From positions 1 through 64,000 of the forward strand of contig VTFK01000221.1 in NCBI GenBank assembly GCA_009617715.1: a stretch of 64,000 bases of DNA, in the 5' to 3' direction. Below the pieces are notes generated by a model, which worked only from the letters and a program-made list of their open reading frames with translations, ran no database searches and was not told the DNA's origin. Positions within the stretch are counted from its first letter, which is position 1; each line of letters starts with the position of its first letter. Position numbers and translations under genes: made by a program. Below are positions 21,973 to 36,480 of this stretch, in pieces. Source of the stretch: Plectrocnemia conspersa (taxonomy: Eukaryota > Arthropoda > Insecta > Trichoptera > Polycentropodidae).

Positions 21973-24639
21973 TTCTCTCATGGGAGCTTCGTCTCTCCTT
22001 TTGCACATAGAATGGCTGGTGTGTAAATGCAAGAGAAACGAGCTTGTTTCATTTCAAGTTTAAAAGACATGTTTCGCCGAGCGTTCGCTTCGGATCGTTA
22101 AAGACTTAAATAGAGCCGTAATACAAATCGAGTGTCAGCAGCTTTGTGTGCACACGGTGCCAAGTTCCTTTCCCCCGGCAGCCTTCTGCCTGCCAACTTC
22201 CATACCCTCGGCTGGCTTTATGAAGTTGCCTGTTTAAACAACAAAAATATAGCCAAAGATTTACTTGGGCTTAATTAAAATTATTGTCTATGTATGAAAA
22301 CATATTCTTAAAAAGGTATGTATAGGATTCTTCAAATGACCATACTGGGAATAGAGCAACACTTTCCAACAGCTAAATTGCTAATTTAAACACTTTTTTT
22401 TTAAAGTGTTTAAAGTAGCGATTTACCATTAAAAAAATGTAACGCAAGCCATTTAAAAAATCTAAATTACGCGAAATCTCTTCAGTAGCTTAAAAAAAGC
22501 CTTTTTTTCAAGTAGACGCGTAGACGTGACTCTAGGGATTCATATCTCAAGTGTAGGAATTTTGTGTAAAACAAAATCGTTAATTTATATTTTTTTCAAA
22601 TAAACGGATCTAATATATATTTAGAGATTGATTCACCATAAAGGATGATGCATAATAAATTATTTTATTATAAGCACATTTTCCTCAAGCTATTTGTAGA
22701 TATGTATATCATGTAAAATATTAAATTAAATATTTATCAAATCGTATGTGAGAACAGATCAAAATATTTTTAGAAGCTAATAAATATATTTGATTAATTT
22801 ATGTATAAATTATCCGTCAAATCGATTTAGATTATACACATAACCGTTTAGCTTAGATTTATTAACATAACTTTTTAAAGAATCTGTTCTGTATTTTTTA
22901 TAATCCTTTTTTCATTCACTGAAAAAGATTAATTAGCACCAATGTATATAAGTTTCCTTAAAACAGATGTAGTGGAATTCGTTGCCTTTTAATCACACTA
23001 TACTATATTTAATTATATTATATAATTATAAAAAAATCAATATTAAAAAAACAGTGATTTTTATCAATATAAAAATATATAAGGTCAAGATCTAGGAACT
23101 GCAAAACACATTAAATATTAGATATAAGTTATATATATTAGGTCATGTGTTTTGCAGATCCTTTATCATGGTTTCTTACTATTTCGGTATTGACAAAAAT
23201 CACCCTTTTTTATACTGATATTTTTTTTATTATATATGTATGTTCACTAGTAATTATTTTTTTATTTGCTGCTATTCCTCGTATTTATATTATTTTATCC
23301 TATATCTTATGTATATATACACATAACGAAAAGTCAATAGGGCCTAAGGATTAAGGATCTGCAAATTAATTGACAAATCTTTAACTGAAACACAAGAGCT
23401 ATTTTAAGGGTTAGCTTATATTGAGTACAATTGAAACTTAGTTTTTCTAGTCATGAAATGTGGAAAGATGAATTTAAAACGTAGTGCTAAAACAAAAAAA
23501 ATATGTATATCTAAGAACAACGTGATAAAATCAACAATGATACTTTTTCATAAATATATATTGCAATACACCTAAATCGAATGACTAATAAAATGTAAAA
23601 TTAACCGTTTATTTAAATCAGTGTTTCAATATTTTTTCCAACGTTCCTTTACTAGTGTCTCTTTTTTTTTTTTTTTTTTATGATTTCTAAAGAATTTTTA
23701 TTTAGCTATATATTATGTTATTTATAATTGCAATGACTATAACAATAAATTTATTGCCGAAAGACAAAATAATAATAAAAAAACACTTTATTACTAAAAT
23801 ACCAGAAGTTACTCATATTTCCGCGTTACTATTGTGCAGCTGTGTACATTTTCAACGGCTGACATTGAGATTTTAATATATTTTTAATTAATACGAATGT
23901 TTGATTTAAAGTTTGTTCAAAGTAATATTATTTTTAGCATACCGAGTTATATACTTATCAATAGCATATATAAATAAAATTAAGCTTCATTTAAAGTTTA
24001 AAACACAATGCTCTAATATCTTAAAAATAAAAAAATAGTTTTTTTTTCTTAATATACAATTAATTTAAACTGTATTTTTCATTTCTATATAAGAATAAAT
24101 TCCAATATCTGAGAGCTATAATCCTCATTAATAAATTGAAATGTAAGTATATCTCTAATGTACCATTTTATTTAATATACATGGATCATACTATTTAAGA
24201 TTTGATACAAATAATTAAGTTCGAAACAAACAGGGTGAAATGTATCATTGAATGGTAATCAGGAACCGTAAAAACTACATAAAGTCGAAAGTAATATAGT
24301 ACCTACACCGGATAGTGCTGCTTCTTCTAAGATCGCAGTATAAAATCCCGAAACGAGATTCAAAAACTAATTTCGTTGCAATTTCGCAAGTTTCGCAATA
24401 AAGACACACAGTGCATGCACTGTGAGTGAGTTTTTGTTCGAGCTCAGTTGGCGTTGCACAATTATCCGCGGAAACTCTCGAAAACAACATTCGAATTTGA
24501 TTACGGCCACCCTGTATAAAACTAATTTATGGATATTCGGTTTCTCTGCGGATTTTCTTTGGGAGAGAAAAAAAAACGTTCACTCCAGTGAACCGTGTAT
24601 CGAAATAAATCATTTTTCAAAGAGCTCGTTAAGCCTCTG

Positions 24640-24860
24640 AAGATTTCAGGTGACCGTGGGGGAGAGAAAATTAGAAAGTGAAAACAGGCGTTCCGGACAT
24701 TTTGTTATTCAGGTTTTTTATCTGCTCATCGTTGGCCTTCTTCCTGCCAAAGGCGCGTCCCATTTTCTCGGGGCCATTGATTAGATTACAAGATTAAAAG
24801 TTGGGGGCTTCAAAGACCGGGCTGATTAAAAGCCATGAACCGGGGGCGGAAAATATGACG
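24640..24860. other. GC-richer island in the giant intron
   Basis: Contains GGTGACCGTGGGGGAGAG, CCAAAGGCGCGTCCC and GACCGGGCTGATTAAAAGCC with GATTA-type homeodomain-like cores. No sustained frame and no matching copy elsewhere in the window. Confidence 0.3.
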
Positions 24861-26101
24861 TGACAGCTACCGCCCAGATTTCTGGAAGAGAAATTATAAT
24901 AATTATCACACAAACACCTACGTATAATAAAGTAATCGTAGCAAAATATCGATTATGGTTAAACAGAAATCAACTTAAAATAAGATTTTATTTTGAATAT
25001 TTCCAGCGAAACAGATACTTTTCTACATCTCAAGCTAAAGATTAATCGCCTTTATACGAAGCGACCGGACGCCAGTTAAGTTACGCTATTTTTTAAGTCG
25101 TCCGCTTTGCAGGACTCAAATCGTCTATGAAGGATGGACGTTCAGTCCACTTTAATTATTGTATTATTATATATTGGACAACGCGAGGCTTTGCTTCTAA
25201 CATATAGCAACACAAGTTTAGATTAATCTGTATATTAAATACGTAGCAAATAAGGAGCTTTTATAATTTTAATGTAAATAAACATAAATCTGCCTTAAGA
25301 ATACAAAACTAAAACCAAAAATTAATATTAAAGCTAGATTAAAAATATCATAGGTGAAAAAAAATACAACATAATAAATGTATTTCTCGACAGATGTTTA
25401 AAATATAATTTCCAATATTATTTTCTTTGAAGATTATTTTCGTATCAAGCTTCGGTTTATCCATACATATTTTTGATATTAATACTGATAATTATTAATT
25501 AACATTCGCTAATGAATATTTAGTCACGGCGAAACTCGATACTCGAACCGAAGGAATTAATAGAGGTTCGCGTTTAACAGCTCTTTTGTAAACATAAATT
25601 AAATCCATTATTCATTAAGGTTGAAATAATTTGGAATTTTCCAAAATTAGCATGTACGCCCTTTGAAGTTGTAACGATAAGAAAGCGAGACGCTACGCAA
25701 AAGTTTTGAACGATAATTGAATGAAAGTAAAGCCGCGAATGTTTCCACACGCATTTGCAGTCCTTATCTTAGCTTTACGGACGATAACCAGTTGAATGAG
25801 TAATGTTTTGTTGAATTCGAATAAAGGACTTTATAATTGATCTGACGGTGCAGCAATACATTTATAAATATAATGAAAGAGCCATAGTCTTTCAAATAAA
25901 AAATCTTAAATATACTAAAATATTTAAGTAAATGGTTAAAAAAAATTTCCATTGTTTTGATTGATACTTTGTTTCTGATAAGTGAAGCAATGTTTCTTTT
26001 GTTTTCAAATCTTTAAATAAAATCGATGATTTTTTTATAAAAATGTTTTAAATAGCTTTGAGCAATTGAGATTTATAATCAGTTGGAATCAAATATTTTT
26101 A

Positions 26102-26540
26102 GCCCTTTGAGCGGTATTGCCGTACATGTACGGCGGTCAATATTTCACTGTTTTGAGACACCTCAGATAGTCATATATTTACATAAATATATAACTGAAG
26201 AAATAAAAAATCAAAAACAATTTATTTATATAATATTTTTTTTATAAATTAAAGAGTTCGCGAATGAATATAATAAAAATATGTTATATTAATTTTATAA
26301 TTATATATTGAGTGCCTCTGAATTAAAATAAAAAAAAATACTCAAAAACCGAAAAATATCTAAAAAGTATTTAAAATAAATTAACTTAATTTAATATTAG
26401 AGAAATTTAAAAATAAATTAATAAAACATACTAATTCAAAAAGTAGTAAAATCAATCAAAGCAATAAAACGTTGAGAAACACTATTTTTTTTCTATAATT
26501 TACTATAAATAATAATAAATAAATAACAACAAAAATAAGC
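26102..26540 (+). mobile_element. piggyBac-like MITE, right end truncated
   Basis: Follows the 4385-4913 copy from GCCCTTTGAGCGGTATTGCC through GCAATAAAACGTTGAGAAAC to the AATAATAAATAAATAACAAC tract, then diverges before the terminal GGGTTAA. It carries the intact 16-bp palindrome GCCGTACATGTACGGC at 26119-26134. A GC-richer unrelated segment begins right after the break point. Confidence 0.6.
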
Positions 26541-29500
26541 TCGTGTCCTCAAGAGGAGCATTCTGAGCAAGAATAAGGGACGCGATCGCAACTCTCTAGG
26601 GCACTCGACACCGCTCCTTGGCAATTTGCTATATTAGAGGAACTAGCGTATCATACAGAATGCGAATCGGCAATAAATTATTGAAGTGGCACGCGCTCCG
26701 CATAACAAGGATGAGCATCCTCGACACAAACATTGGCGATGTGCATAAAAAATATCCATCCCTACTCGAACGTCACTCTTAAATCAGCGGCAGAGTTTTT
26801 TTCTTAAAACACATTCATCTAAACTGTAAGATAATTCCGCCGGGAGAGGATCTGGAAAATGTGACTATATCCTTTCCTCCAAAATGTTCATTTATATGAG
26901 ATACGTTTAATCAGCAAACCAATATATTTTTTCATCTCGTTTAAAATTCCGTTAGCGTTAAACTTCTTAACAGAAAACTTTACCACATAGCGCTGTGCAA
27001 TTGTATACATTTTTAAACCATTTAAAATAAAACTTTAACCAACAAACTAATTGCCCAATTTTCTTCCACATTAATTTCGATTCAAAAGCCTTATTTTAGC
27101 CTTAATTGCAATAGTGTATTATTTTAAAAAGACTACTACTATTTTATAATCATAAAGTCAAATTAGGTTTATGTACTTATCAAGTTTTAGATGTACTATC
27201 GATATAGTAGCAAAATTTTTAAATGTTCCAGGTATTTACCTGAGAAAGTTTGTACAATTATGTTTGAAATTACATATATAAAACAACTCAAATCGATCAG
27301 ATCCAAGTGGATAAAGTTTTGCAAATCAACGCGCGGATGGTGCATCGTTACTGTGGTTGTTGTTGTTTGTGATTTTTTCGTTCAACAATAACCGACAAAA
27401 GAGAGAAAGAGCAAGAGAGAGAGAAAGTAATAAAAGTTGCCAAAAACGTAACGACCGATAACGGTTCGTGCGGGATAAACGAATTTTGATAGGGCCCTTA
27501 TTGGAAAAGGAGGAAAACTTTGTTTATAAATATTTTTATTATGGCAACCTCCGACTTCGGGGGTTTATTACGCGATTGTGATAAATAGCCGAGGGGGTTG
27601 CGCACTCTTTCGGGGCATAAAAAAGGGACAGAATGTCTTCTCTTATATATATTTTAAATCGTCTTCCTGATACTCCAGGGAGAGCTACCAATAAATACGG
27701 AGGTTTTAGTGCGGTTTTTTCTCCCTATACTTTTTTTGGTTGGATGGTCACTGTCGCATTTATTGATAAAGTATGATATGTACTGACGTACTTTAGTATC
27801 TAATATATTTTTATGTACAGGTTGGCCAAATAAACAACGGTTCTTAAAATTGTGATATTTTATAAATATACATATTTGTGTTAAAATGTTTATTAAAAAA
27901 ATAATTTATTAATATTAGTGATACTATATTATTTAGCATATTATTCAAATTATTAATTCAATAAAGAAAATACCAAATATATTTCCGTCTTAATATCAAA
28001 GTTGAGTTAAGAGCACTTAAATATGTTTCACTGAATTTTCATAAAATTATTTAAGTAATCAAATATTTTCTATATCTATCATTTTATACTGTAATCCAAT
28101 TTTTGTTCCAATATTTTTTTTTAAATATAATATAAAATATAATAATGGACCAACATCACGGTTTTCGTCCGCGTCATTTCATGGTCACTTACGGTGATTT
28201 AAATTATATACGTAAGAGATTAATAAATACATTAAAAAAATATGCTATTTTAGTTAATAAAGAATAAAAAACTATGAGAACAAAACCAAAAATATTTATA
28301 AGAAACAATATCATTTAACAGCTATTCAAAAGAAAGTATATAATTCGATACAACTATACCACCTATTTAGGAGTCCTATTGTCACCCAAAAATTAAAATA
28401 GCAGACTAAAGTGGGCCGTAAAAAACGTATTTACCATCGACAGAGCTGAAACTTACAGGATCAGTCTATACATATAATATATTATCCAACGAATATTAGG
28501 CACATCTGAGTTTGTAACACGAATGATCATTATGTTTATTCACATTAATAATCAGATTAAAAAATACCCACCCAATGTATTTAATATTCAGAGCGAATAT
28601 GGTACACATCAAGTACACCTTGATAGCACAAAGGGTTAAATTGACTCTTATGTGCATGCGCGCACCAAATAATTACCGCCACGAATTGCAAAAGAGAGTT
28701 TATTTGAACCACGTTCGCATCCAGGGTAAATTAAATATTTAACAGGGATGGCTGCGTTATCCTGGTGAGAGTTATTATACCCATTTGCATATATTCAAAA
28801 ACGGCTAGGATGCTGGACAAAGAACAGCCTTTAGGTCAGAATACGTGTGCTGTGGAAATTTTTCAAAAATGCGGTTCAACTTCCACCTCACCAGGGGGGA
28901 TTGAGGAGAATTTTTGCTTTTAAAAAAGGAGAAAAGGCCCTGCAAGAGCGGATACGAAGTGTGTACATCGAAAAACGATAAATCCATTCGTATTTATTCG
29001 TTGGGAATTTGCGAAAGCTTGTGCGATGCACGAACTTTGCTGGAAGTGTACCAGAGCTTACCGCTTTAAAAATGCATGTGTGTAAATGTAAGAATATAGT
29101 TCAGTAAAATGTTGCAAATATATCTATCATTTAAATATAATGTATATGGTAGAGTATATTTTATCTATAACTTATGTTAATTTGCCAAAAACTTATGTTA
29201 TTTTAAATTCCATTGATACATTGCAGATTTTTTGACTTAGAAAAATAGAAACAGTTTTATGCGAAGATATGATAAATAATACTAATACAAAATACATATA
29301 TGCTTCGATACGGTATATACAATAAATTCAATCGAAATATTCACTAACTGTAAATAATTAACACGATCATGTCAAAACAGTTTAAGTGAAAATTCGAACG
29401 GTAATCGCTATTCATTAACAATATATGTATTCGATTTTAGGGTTTCACGCATTTTCAATTGTTCCCACGTTCATTTGCCGATTGTAGCAATATACAGGGT

Positions 29501-30537
29501 GATCTTTTAACAACGTTATTTTTGAAAATCAAAATTATATCTGTAAAATAAATATTGTTTTATTTTTATTTTTATTTAACATAAAATCAAAAAAGGTGCC
29601 ACATTTTTATTTCATAGTATTATTATATAGACCTCAACGAGTAACAATTAGTTTAAGGATGATATTAGAATAAACTTTACAGTATTATTAAATATTGCAT
29701 TGTTACTCATTTTAAAATAAATAATAGGCAATACTGTGTTTAGTTGATCCTTAATCGCAAACACTTGAGGAACTTTGAAGTGGATTATCTCGAAGCATGC
29801 ATGTGTTTATTTGATCCCTAACTCTTAAACATATATAAATATTTACTAGTTGTTTTCAAGCTTATGAAACTTAGTCGTAATTTAGACAATACGATCCACT
29901 TATGCACCGGCGCACAGATGCTCTGTGCCTGTAATTCCCTCTGAAACGTATTTAACACGGCACACGTGTGTCGAAACGATCGTCGTTTCGCAATCGTGGT
30001 TTTCTGCTCCGTTCTGATGGATAACCGCAAAATGCACTCAGGATTACCAGGATGTGGGAATTGCACTTTGGCACGACGAGGATTAGCTTAGGATTTCCCA
30101 AACATCCAGAAAATGGTATTCAAAATCGTGATCATACAGACTATCGGTAAAATACTAAAAAAAATGCAAGAGAAAGTGTCGCGTGATATTTGTATGCTAA
30201 TGTATTTTTTATTGTAGTGGGAGAAATTCCACTTATCGGATCTTTATCTAAAACGGAAGCTTTCAAAGTAAGTGTTTTTTTAGTGTTATATATGTAAGAA
30301 AAGTATTCCAATATGATTGGTGTGTCCGCTGATATGTTTCCTGTATGTTTATCATTATATTTATATTATAAATATAATATAATATTAGTTCAAATAATAA
30401 TCAATCATCAATAAGTTATGGAGTAAAATTTGGAGCAACATCAAAATGTATTCCACAATAGAACATAACTGAAAAAGCAAATAAATAATTGAGTTTTCCA
30501 AAATTCAGGTAATATTTAGTATTTAATATTACTTTTC

Positions 30538-30775
30538 AGATAAGCAGTGACATAAATAATATGCATATAAATAAAATATGTCAGTTGTAAACCCCTATAA
30601 ATATTATTAACCTCAATGACCACTTTTGGGATGCTGCGGTTTAAAGTTCACAAAAGATCACTTCTCCCTATTCATTTTGTGTCGCTTATTTTCAGCCAAC
30701 GAAATACTCGTATCTCCTTCATTATAATGATATATGAAGTTTACTTTTTCAGGGTTTCGTTTCAACAGTTTTACA
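30538..30775 (+). repeat. Inverted repeat arm, left
   Basis: Shares AGATAAGCAGTGACA, GACCACTTTTGGGATGCTGC, GGTTTAAAG and CTCGTATCTCCTTCATTATA blocks, in order, with the reverse complement of 33620-33878. No coding frame. Either the long TIR of a 3.3-kb transposon or one of two independently inserted MITE copies. Confidence 0.65.
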
Positions 30776-31164
30776 TAAATTAATCTACAGCGAGACTTCG
30801 AATATTGAAATATGGTTTCGTAGTAAGAATATTTTCTTAATCTAAACCATACAACTTAAATTAAAACGTACATTTTTTTTCTGTTCTACTTTTTTTTTTT
30901 AAATAATTTATTCAACAAGAACTTTGGGGAAAAAATATCTCGTGACCATTGAATTGCATTAATAATTGCGAATATTGCACGAACCATATAATAGCACATA
31001 CATTTTGAGACATTAATCACCAATAAGTACCACTTAAAAACTACTCTTTATTTGGAAAGGATACACGCTAGAAAATACATTCTACCCTGTGCACGTAACT
31101 ATTGTGCTCTGACTCTTTGATTATCCATCTTAGGCATGAACATATTTCATGAGTTTGCTTTTTA

Positions 31165-31390
31165 GAAGCGATGCAATTGACTTACAAACATTCTCATCTG
31201 CGACTAGCCAAAGCTGTCTCAAACCAGCATTTTAAAAAATGTTGGGAGAGACACGAAGAGACTGCATCGACACGAGAGACATCAGCGGATCATTCAGAGA
31301 GTCACGAGAACACATATCGACAAATCACAGCCGACAATAATACAACTCGACACTTCAGCAAATACCTGCCATTTAAATATCATCGCTTGT
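31165..31390 (+). repeat. Dispersed repeat R31 (copy 1)
   Basis: Starts AAGCGATGCAATTGACTTAC, then ACATTCTCATCTGCGACTA, and ends ATCACAGCCGACAATAATAC, AACTCGACACTTCAGC. The same two blocks bracket a different middle at 46858-47105. The open frame across it (QLTYKHSHLRLAK start) has no recognised protein similarity and the second copy does not preserve it. Confidence 0.55.
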
Positions 31391-32719
31391 AAATTTCTCT
31401 ATATATGTAATAATTAATATGTGTTTATAAAATATAATTTAAAAGCTTTTCCGGCGTCTATTTGGCTGCAAAGTCACACCTTTTAGTCTCAAAGCTTGAA
31501 AGGGGTAAACCCCGTTATATTTAACCCTACAAATATATATGAATTTGCGCAGTTAAATGTGCTTCAAAATACATTTTAATTAGAAAAAAATATTCGTAAT
31601 TACACTAGACTAAAAATTTTAAAACTTCAGTCTAAATTTTTAAAAAGGTTATCAACTTGTGTATTAATGTGGTTTTATTTAAGAAGAACTGTAGTGATAT
31701 TTATCCTTAAGCCCCCTTAGAATAATATATTTTAATTAACATGTTACCATTAATAACATATACAAATATTATTATTAATTAGTATGATGGATTAATGAAA
31801 CTAATATTATTAGGTTGTAGCAAATATTCGTCCTGTTCTTATGGTGTATTTTAAGCCATTTATTTATTAGTTTGAAGATAAGTACAGTTAATTATGTATG
31901 TGATATTTTTAATAATGCTCTTTTATCTTTCAAAATGTTGAAAAATTCTGTGAATTTTTGTCAAAAATTGATCCAATTGGTTATTGCAGGTAATTTTGAT
32001 AAATTGATATTAAGAAAATTCTGCAAAGCCTTAAGCAAATTTTCGAAAGAGCAAAGTTCAAATTATACGTAAGATGCATTAAGACAACCCTGACAATTAT
32101 AATACTTTATTTTATTCTAATCAGAGTGGTATTATTATTATTCTAATAATTTAGTGTAGTCAATTGTTACGTTTAGTGTAAACGATACACTTTTAACCTC
32201 ACCAGACACACAACATAACCTTTTTGGGTGCAATCCATTCTTTACGATGATCTACATTAATTGACCTCACTGTACTTGCTCATTTTTTTAATAAACATTA
32301 TACAGAATCTACATTTTATCGCCAGAGCTAAATTGTTTAAAAATAACTAATGTTTAGTTCCTGATCAATCTCAAATAATTTTTAATCTCATACAGACATC
32401 AAAATTTGCATCTACTTTATAAAAAGTTTCATACAGCGTTTTTGTTGGTAACGTTACACTACAAGAAAAAAATATATTTAACTATTTATTTTAAATTATC
32501 TATTCATGAAAATCATGACTAGCATATTTCATGCATTAAAAAATATATTAAAGTTAAAATTAATCTATTCTTTAAACCAAATGCCAAGATTTTTTATAGA
32601 TAATCTAATGCTGCTTTACATTCGCTTTAATTTCATAAGATTAAAGACTTAATTCGGAAATCAATGTAGCATTACTACCACTGGTTTTCAACTACTAAAC
32701 TGCGTCTATATTACATATT

Positions 32720-33150
32720 TGTAGAATCGTAGATAATAGCATCCCAAACAAGGCAATTCCGGATATTCGTGCATAATGCACCCGTATGAACCGGAACGAA
32801 GCGGCTGCTGCGGTTTTCTCTACCGTTAATAACAATAAATCGAACCACTAGCCCAAAGGTCCGATAATCCAAAAGGACTAAAAACTTGCTACCTAATCGC
32901 TTCCCCGCTATATTAATTGGTTAGTCGCGGCAAAGACTACTACTACTACTAGCCAGAAAGATCCATTAAGATACAAATATCGCGCCGTAAGCGGAAACGA
33001 GCGACCAGTTTTCCGGAAGAAGTTTCCGGGAAAACTTTTACTCGGGAGTTCGCTCGGGTAGGAGACGTGCACACTTTTGTCGGATTCCTCTGGAACACAG
33101 GAACGAGTTGTCGATCGATCGGTTTATCGGGAATGCTAAACTCCGATCGG
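32720..33150. other. GC-richer island between the inverted repeat arms
   Basis: Contains a (TAC)n-like TACTACTACTACTAG run, GTTTCCGGGAAAAC (a stretch with STAT-like TTCCGGGAA) and GTCGATCGATCGG. It lies inside the 30538-33878 inverted pair, so it could be transposon cargo or old intron. Confidence 0.3.
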
Positions 33151-33619
33151 ATTAAACAGAGCTAATTAAAAATAAATTTCGTAAAATGTGATAACAGAAT
33201 AATTTATTAGCCGAAAAAATATAAGCTGAATTAAACTAGGTTATCCTTAACCGCACTGATTATTCATGATAGAAGAAAAACTTTCACATTCTCACGCATT
33301 TGAATAAAGTCCATGGGAATTTATTTTTTATTACGCATATTAAAAAAAGATTTGTCTACTTTTCTTCAAGTTCCGTTTGCGACTATACGCATAATTTTTC
33401 TTGCACGGGCATGCTACGCTTTTATTGAGGTTTCTAAGCCTCATGTGACTTAAAGATCCTATATTTAAGACCTTGAATTTATTTCGTGTTTGTTTATTAA
33501 TGTTTCAAGAACATGTGGCAAAAAATTCACTAAATATCGCTGATATTTATTCATATATATGTATGGGAAAGCATAAATATATTCTATACAACAGCACAAT
33601 CTTAAGGGCGTCGTATCCC

Positions 33620-33878
33620 ACCTTTGCTGTTGAATCGGAACCGTAAAAAAGTGAAATTCATATTTCATTATAATGAAGGAGATACGAGGGTTGCGACAGA
33701 GAAAATATAAAGAGGGATCTTTCGTGCACTTTAAACCGCAGCATCCCAAAAGTGGTCACGAAGGTTAATATTTTCTACTGGGGTATTCAACTTATACAAC
33801 TCGTATTTTATTCACCAAGATTTCATTATTTATATGCAAATTATACATGCGCATTTTTTAGCTGTCACTGCTTATCTA
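33620..33878 (-). repeat. Inverted repeat arm, right
   Basis: Reverse-complement partner of 30538-30775, slightly longer because of insertions between the conserved blocks. It continues beyond the shared region into CAACAGCAAAGGTGGGATAC on the minus strand, which the left arm lacks. Confidence 0.65.
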
Positions 33879-34499
33879 GAAAATAAAAATAGAGCACAGA
33901 AATGTATGGTTGTACAAGGTGACACAATAAAAAATAAGCGTCTATAATGAAAAATTACTGTAGAACAGTTTCATGCCATAGATATTTAATGATCAAGTTG
34001 TTAAACTTGCACTCCTTAAGAGACGGATTACTCATGCAAAAGATCTGTTTGACTTCGCAAATATATGTTGAATCAGTGGGCGAAAAAATTAGAGGTTGAC
34101 AAATATAGAAGGACAATACGTGATGTATAATTGTTTGATTATATACACACATATGACACATTTACTCATATTGGGTACTATATTACACACAGAAAAACAC
34201 ATTTTTTTAGAAACAAATATTTTTAGATTTTTTATATCTTTTGAATAATAAAAAAAATAAAAAAATTTTTTTTGCTTAATTCAGAAATCACAGTAAAGCA
34301 CATTTCTTTTGTCAATATTCATAAATAAGAAATAAATATTTATATTTACTTTTAACCCACATTGATGTAATCGTCATCACTAGTTTATAAATTTTATTAA
34401 AAAATAACAATTATTAATAAAATGGCTATGATAATATGATCAATGTTATCAGTTATAACAATATATTTATATGTTTTTATTTTATTTTAAACATTCTGA

Positions 34500-34730
34500 A
34501 AGGCGCCAGGGATGACAAAAATGTTGAGCCGTCAACCGAAAGTCGAGTTTGGATCGTCGTCCGGAATAGAGAGGATAGTGTACATTATTTTTCTTGGCGA
34601 CGCTGAGAGTTTTTAAATCGTGTCTTATCAAAGCATTTTAAAAGGCTTTCACCAAGCTTGCGTCCTTGGCCGGCCGCCCATGTTGAAGACCGTTACAGCC
34701 CAACGTTGAACTTTTGACTTTGGCTAGTCG
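34500..34730. other. GC-richer island near 34.6 kb
   Basis: Contains GGCGCCAGGGATGAC, GGATCGTCGTCCGG and TTGGCCGGCCGCCC (a compact GC block). Not repeated elsewhere in the window and without a credible frame. Confidence 0.3.
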
Positions 34731-36189
34731 GACCCCATTTAAAGCGTCCTTTGAAACAAGTTCTCTAAACTGCATTTTTAGAGGTCAGATCAGAAGTATG
34801 TTTTATAAAAAGCCACCGAGACTGCAGCTTTCAGAATTGCCTCCGTGGAGTCAGTCATGAGTCTGCGTCACTTTATTCTCGTTCGTCACAATTAAACTAT
34901 ATTTGGCACAGAAATTAAAATAAAATAACAGTTCATCACACGAGAAAGTGTGAGCAACATTTGTCTACTCAAATTTAAACATTCAGTTACCTAAATAATA
35001 ATAATCTATAAGTTCTATATAAGCTACCTGTATACCTGGTTCTACAATTTTTATCTATTATACATCAGACAAAAGGCGAAAACGTACGTTTGTATGATAT
35101 TATACCGTATTACGGCATCACTTTATTTTAGCATTGTTTTTAGTGTGTATTGTTAGTCAGTCACGCTTGCCCTCGTTGAAATTCAATTGCACCTATGTAA
35201 AAGCGTACGTATTCCGTAAATATAAAGAGACGTTCACGGAAATTCCCCTGCCATCGACCACACATCATTCACGTCAAGTTATCTATTTATATGATGATTG
35301 GCAAGAGTCTCTTTGGTATTCCCTTGGCAGATCTGACGCCGATAAAGTGTTTAAGGCTTAAACGGAATACCATGAAAATGTCTCTAACGTTTTATTTAAT
35401 ATACATCTTTAATGTTTTATTTTACATAATATGTATTAGAAATCTGAAGCCTTTTTTTAGTAGATAAGCATGTATTATATATTCCAATGGAAGTGCTTTA
35501 ATTAATAAATTTATTTTGATGATCGATTACTAGGAAATTTTACTTAATTTAACCATAGCTTTCAAAATTATTTAAAGACGTATTACATTTAGAATGATAC
35601 TAACATTTTGCGAACCATACATACAATATATTTGAGTGGGATTTTCGTTAGCGGTCGCACTCTATAAATAATTCAAGCGGATTTGTTAATTTTCGTTAGT
35701 TCGTTAAACGGCAAACATGTGAAATTGTCGAGGGTCGTATTTACGCGTCGGCCACCCCTTAGCATAGAATCATGTAGGGGATGTTTGCTTTTGAAAATAG
35801 CGTGCCGCAATGACTGAGCAAATAGTTCTTGGACTTTTTGAATAATTAGTACTAATAGCTTAGATATAGAGTTACATAGAGCTAAGCGTATATCAACATA
35901 TCTGTACTATTATTATTTATTGATTATTGTAGCATACCGAGCGTTATAATTAATACTTCAGACAAATATGTATTAGTAAATTATTTTTTGCTTAGTCTTA
36001 GTAAAATTGCAAAGTTAAACGTTGTGCTACAATATGGTTTTAAAACGGCCATATCAATCCCTAGTTATTTAAAAGTTCATAAACTTTTTGTACAACGAGT
36101 ACAATACGATCTAGGTCATTTTTTTCCATTGAAACGCTTTGACGTTCGCGATAGAAATAAAGCAAACAGAAATAATACATCACAGTGAT

Positions 36190-36480
36190 TAATACTTCCT
36201 ACAGTTAAAATTTAACCGGTTCTCCAGCGGGATTATCGAAAGCGTTGAACTCGAAGGTCTCTCGAAGGGACGACAATGGAATAATTAATATTTCCCGTTG
36301 TCTCGTTTCGCGTTTGTCCGAGCGCCAGATTAATGGCTGGATCTCTTTGTGATATTGAGATATTAAATTTGTATCTTGATGAATGGGCACTTAGCAAAAG
36401 GATTTGTCAACTGTCATTGCGATGAGCTGGATCTTTGTGCTAGGCGACGCTCTTTTAAAATTTGTAACGGGATCCCAAGT
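36190..36480. other. GC-richer island near 36.3 kb
   Basis: Contains AACCGGTTCTCCAGCGGG, GTCTCTCGAAGGGACGAC and GATGAGCTGGATC. The minus-strand frame of 61 codons is unrecognised. No repeat partner seen. Confidence 0.3.

Noticed and set aside
35134..35361. 75-codon plus-strand frame in GC-richer DNA
   Set aside because: Starts with a non-ATG codon, unrecognised product, no splice context supporting it.
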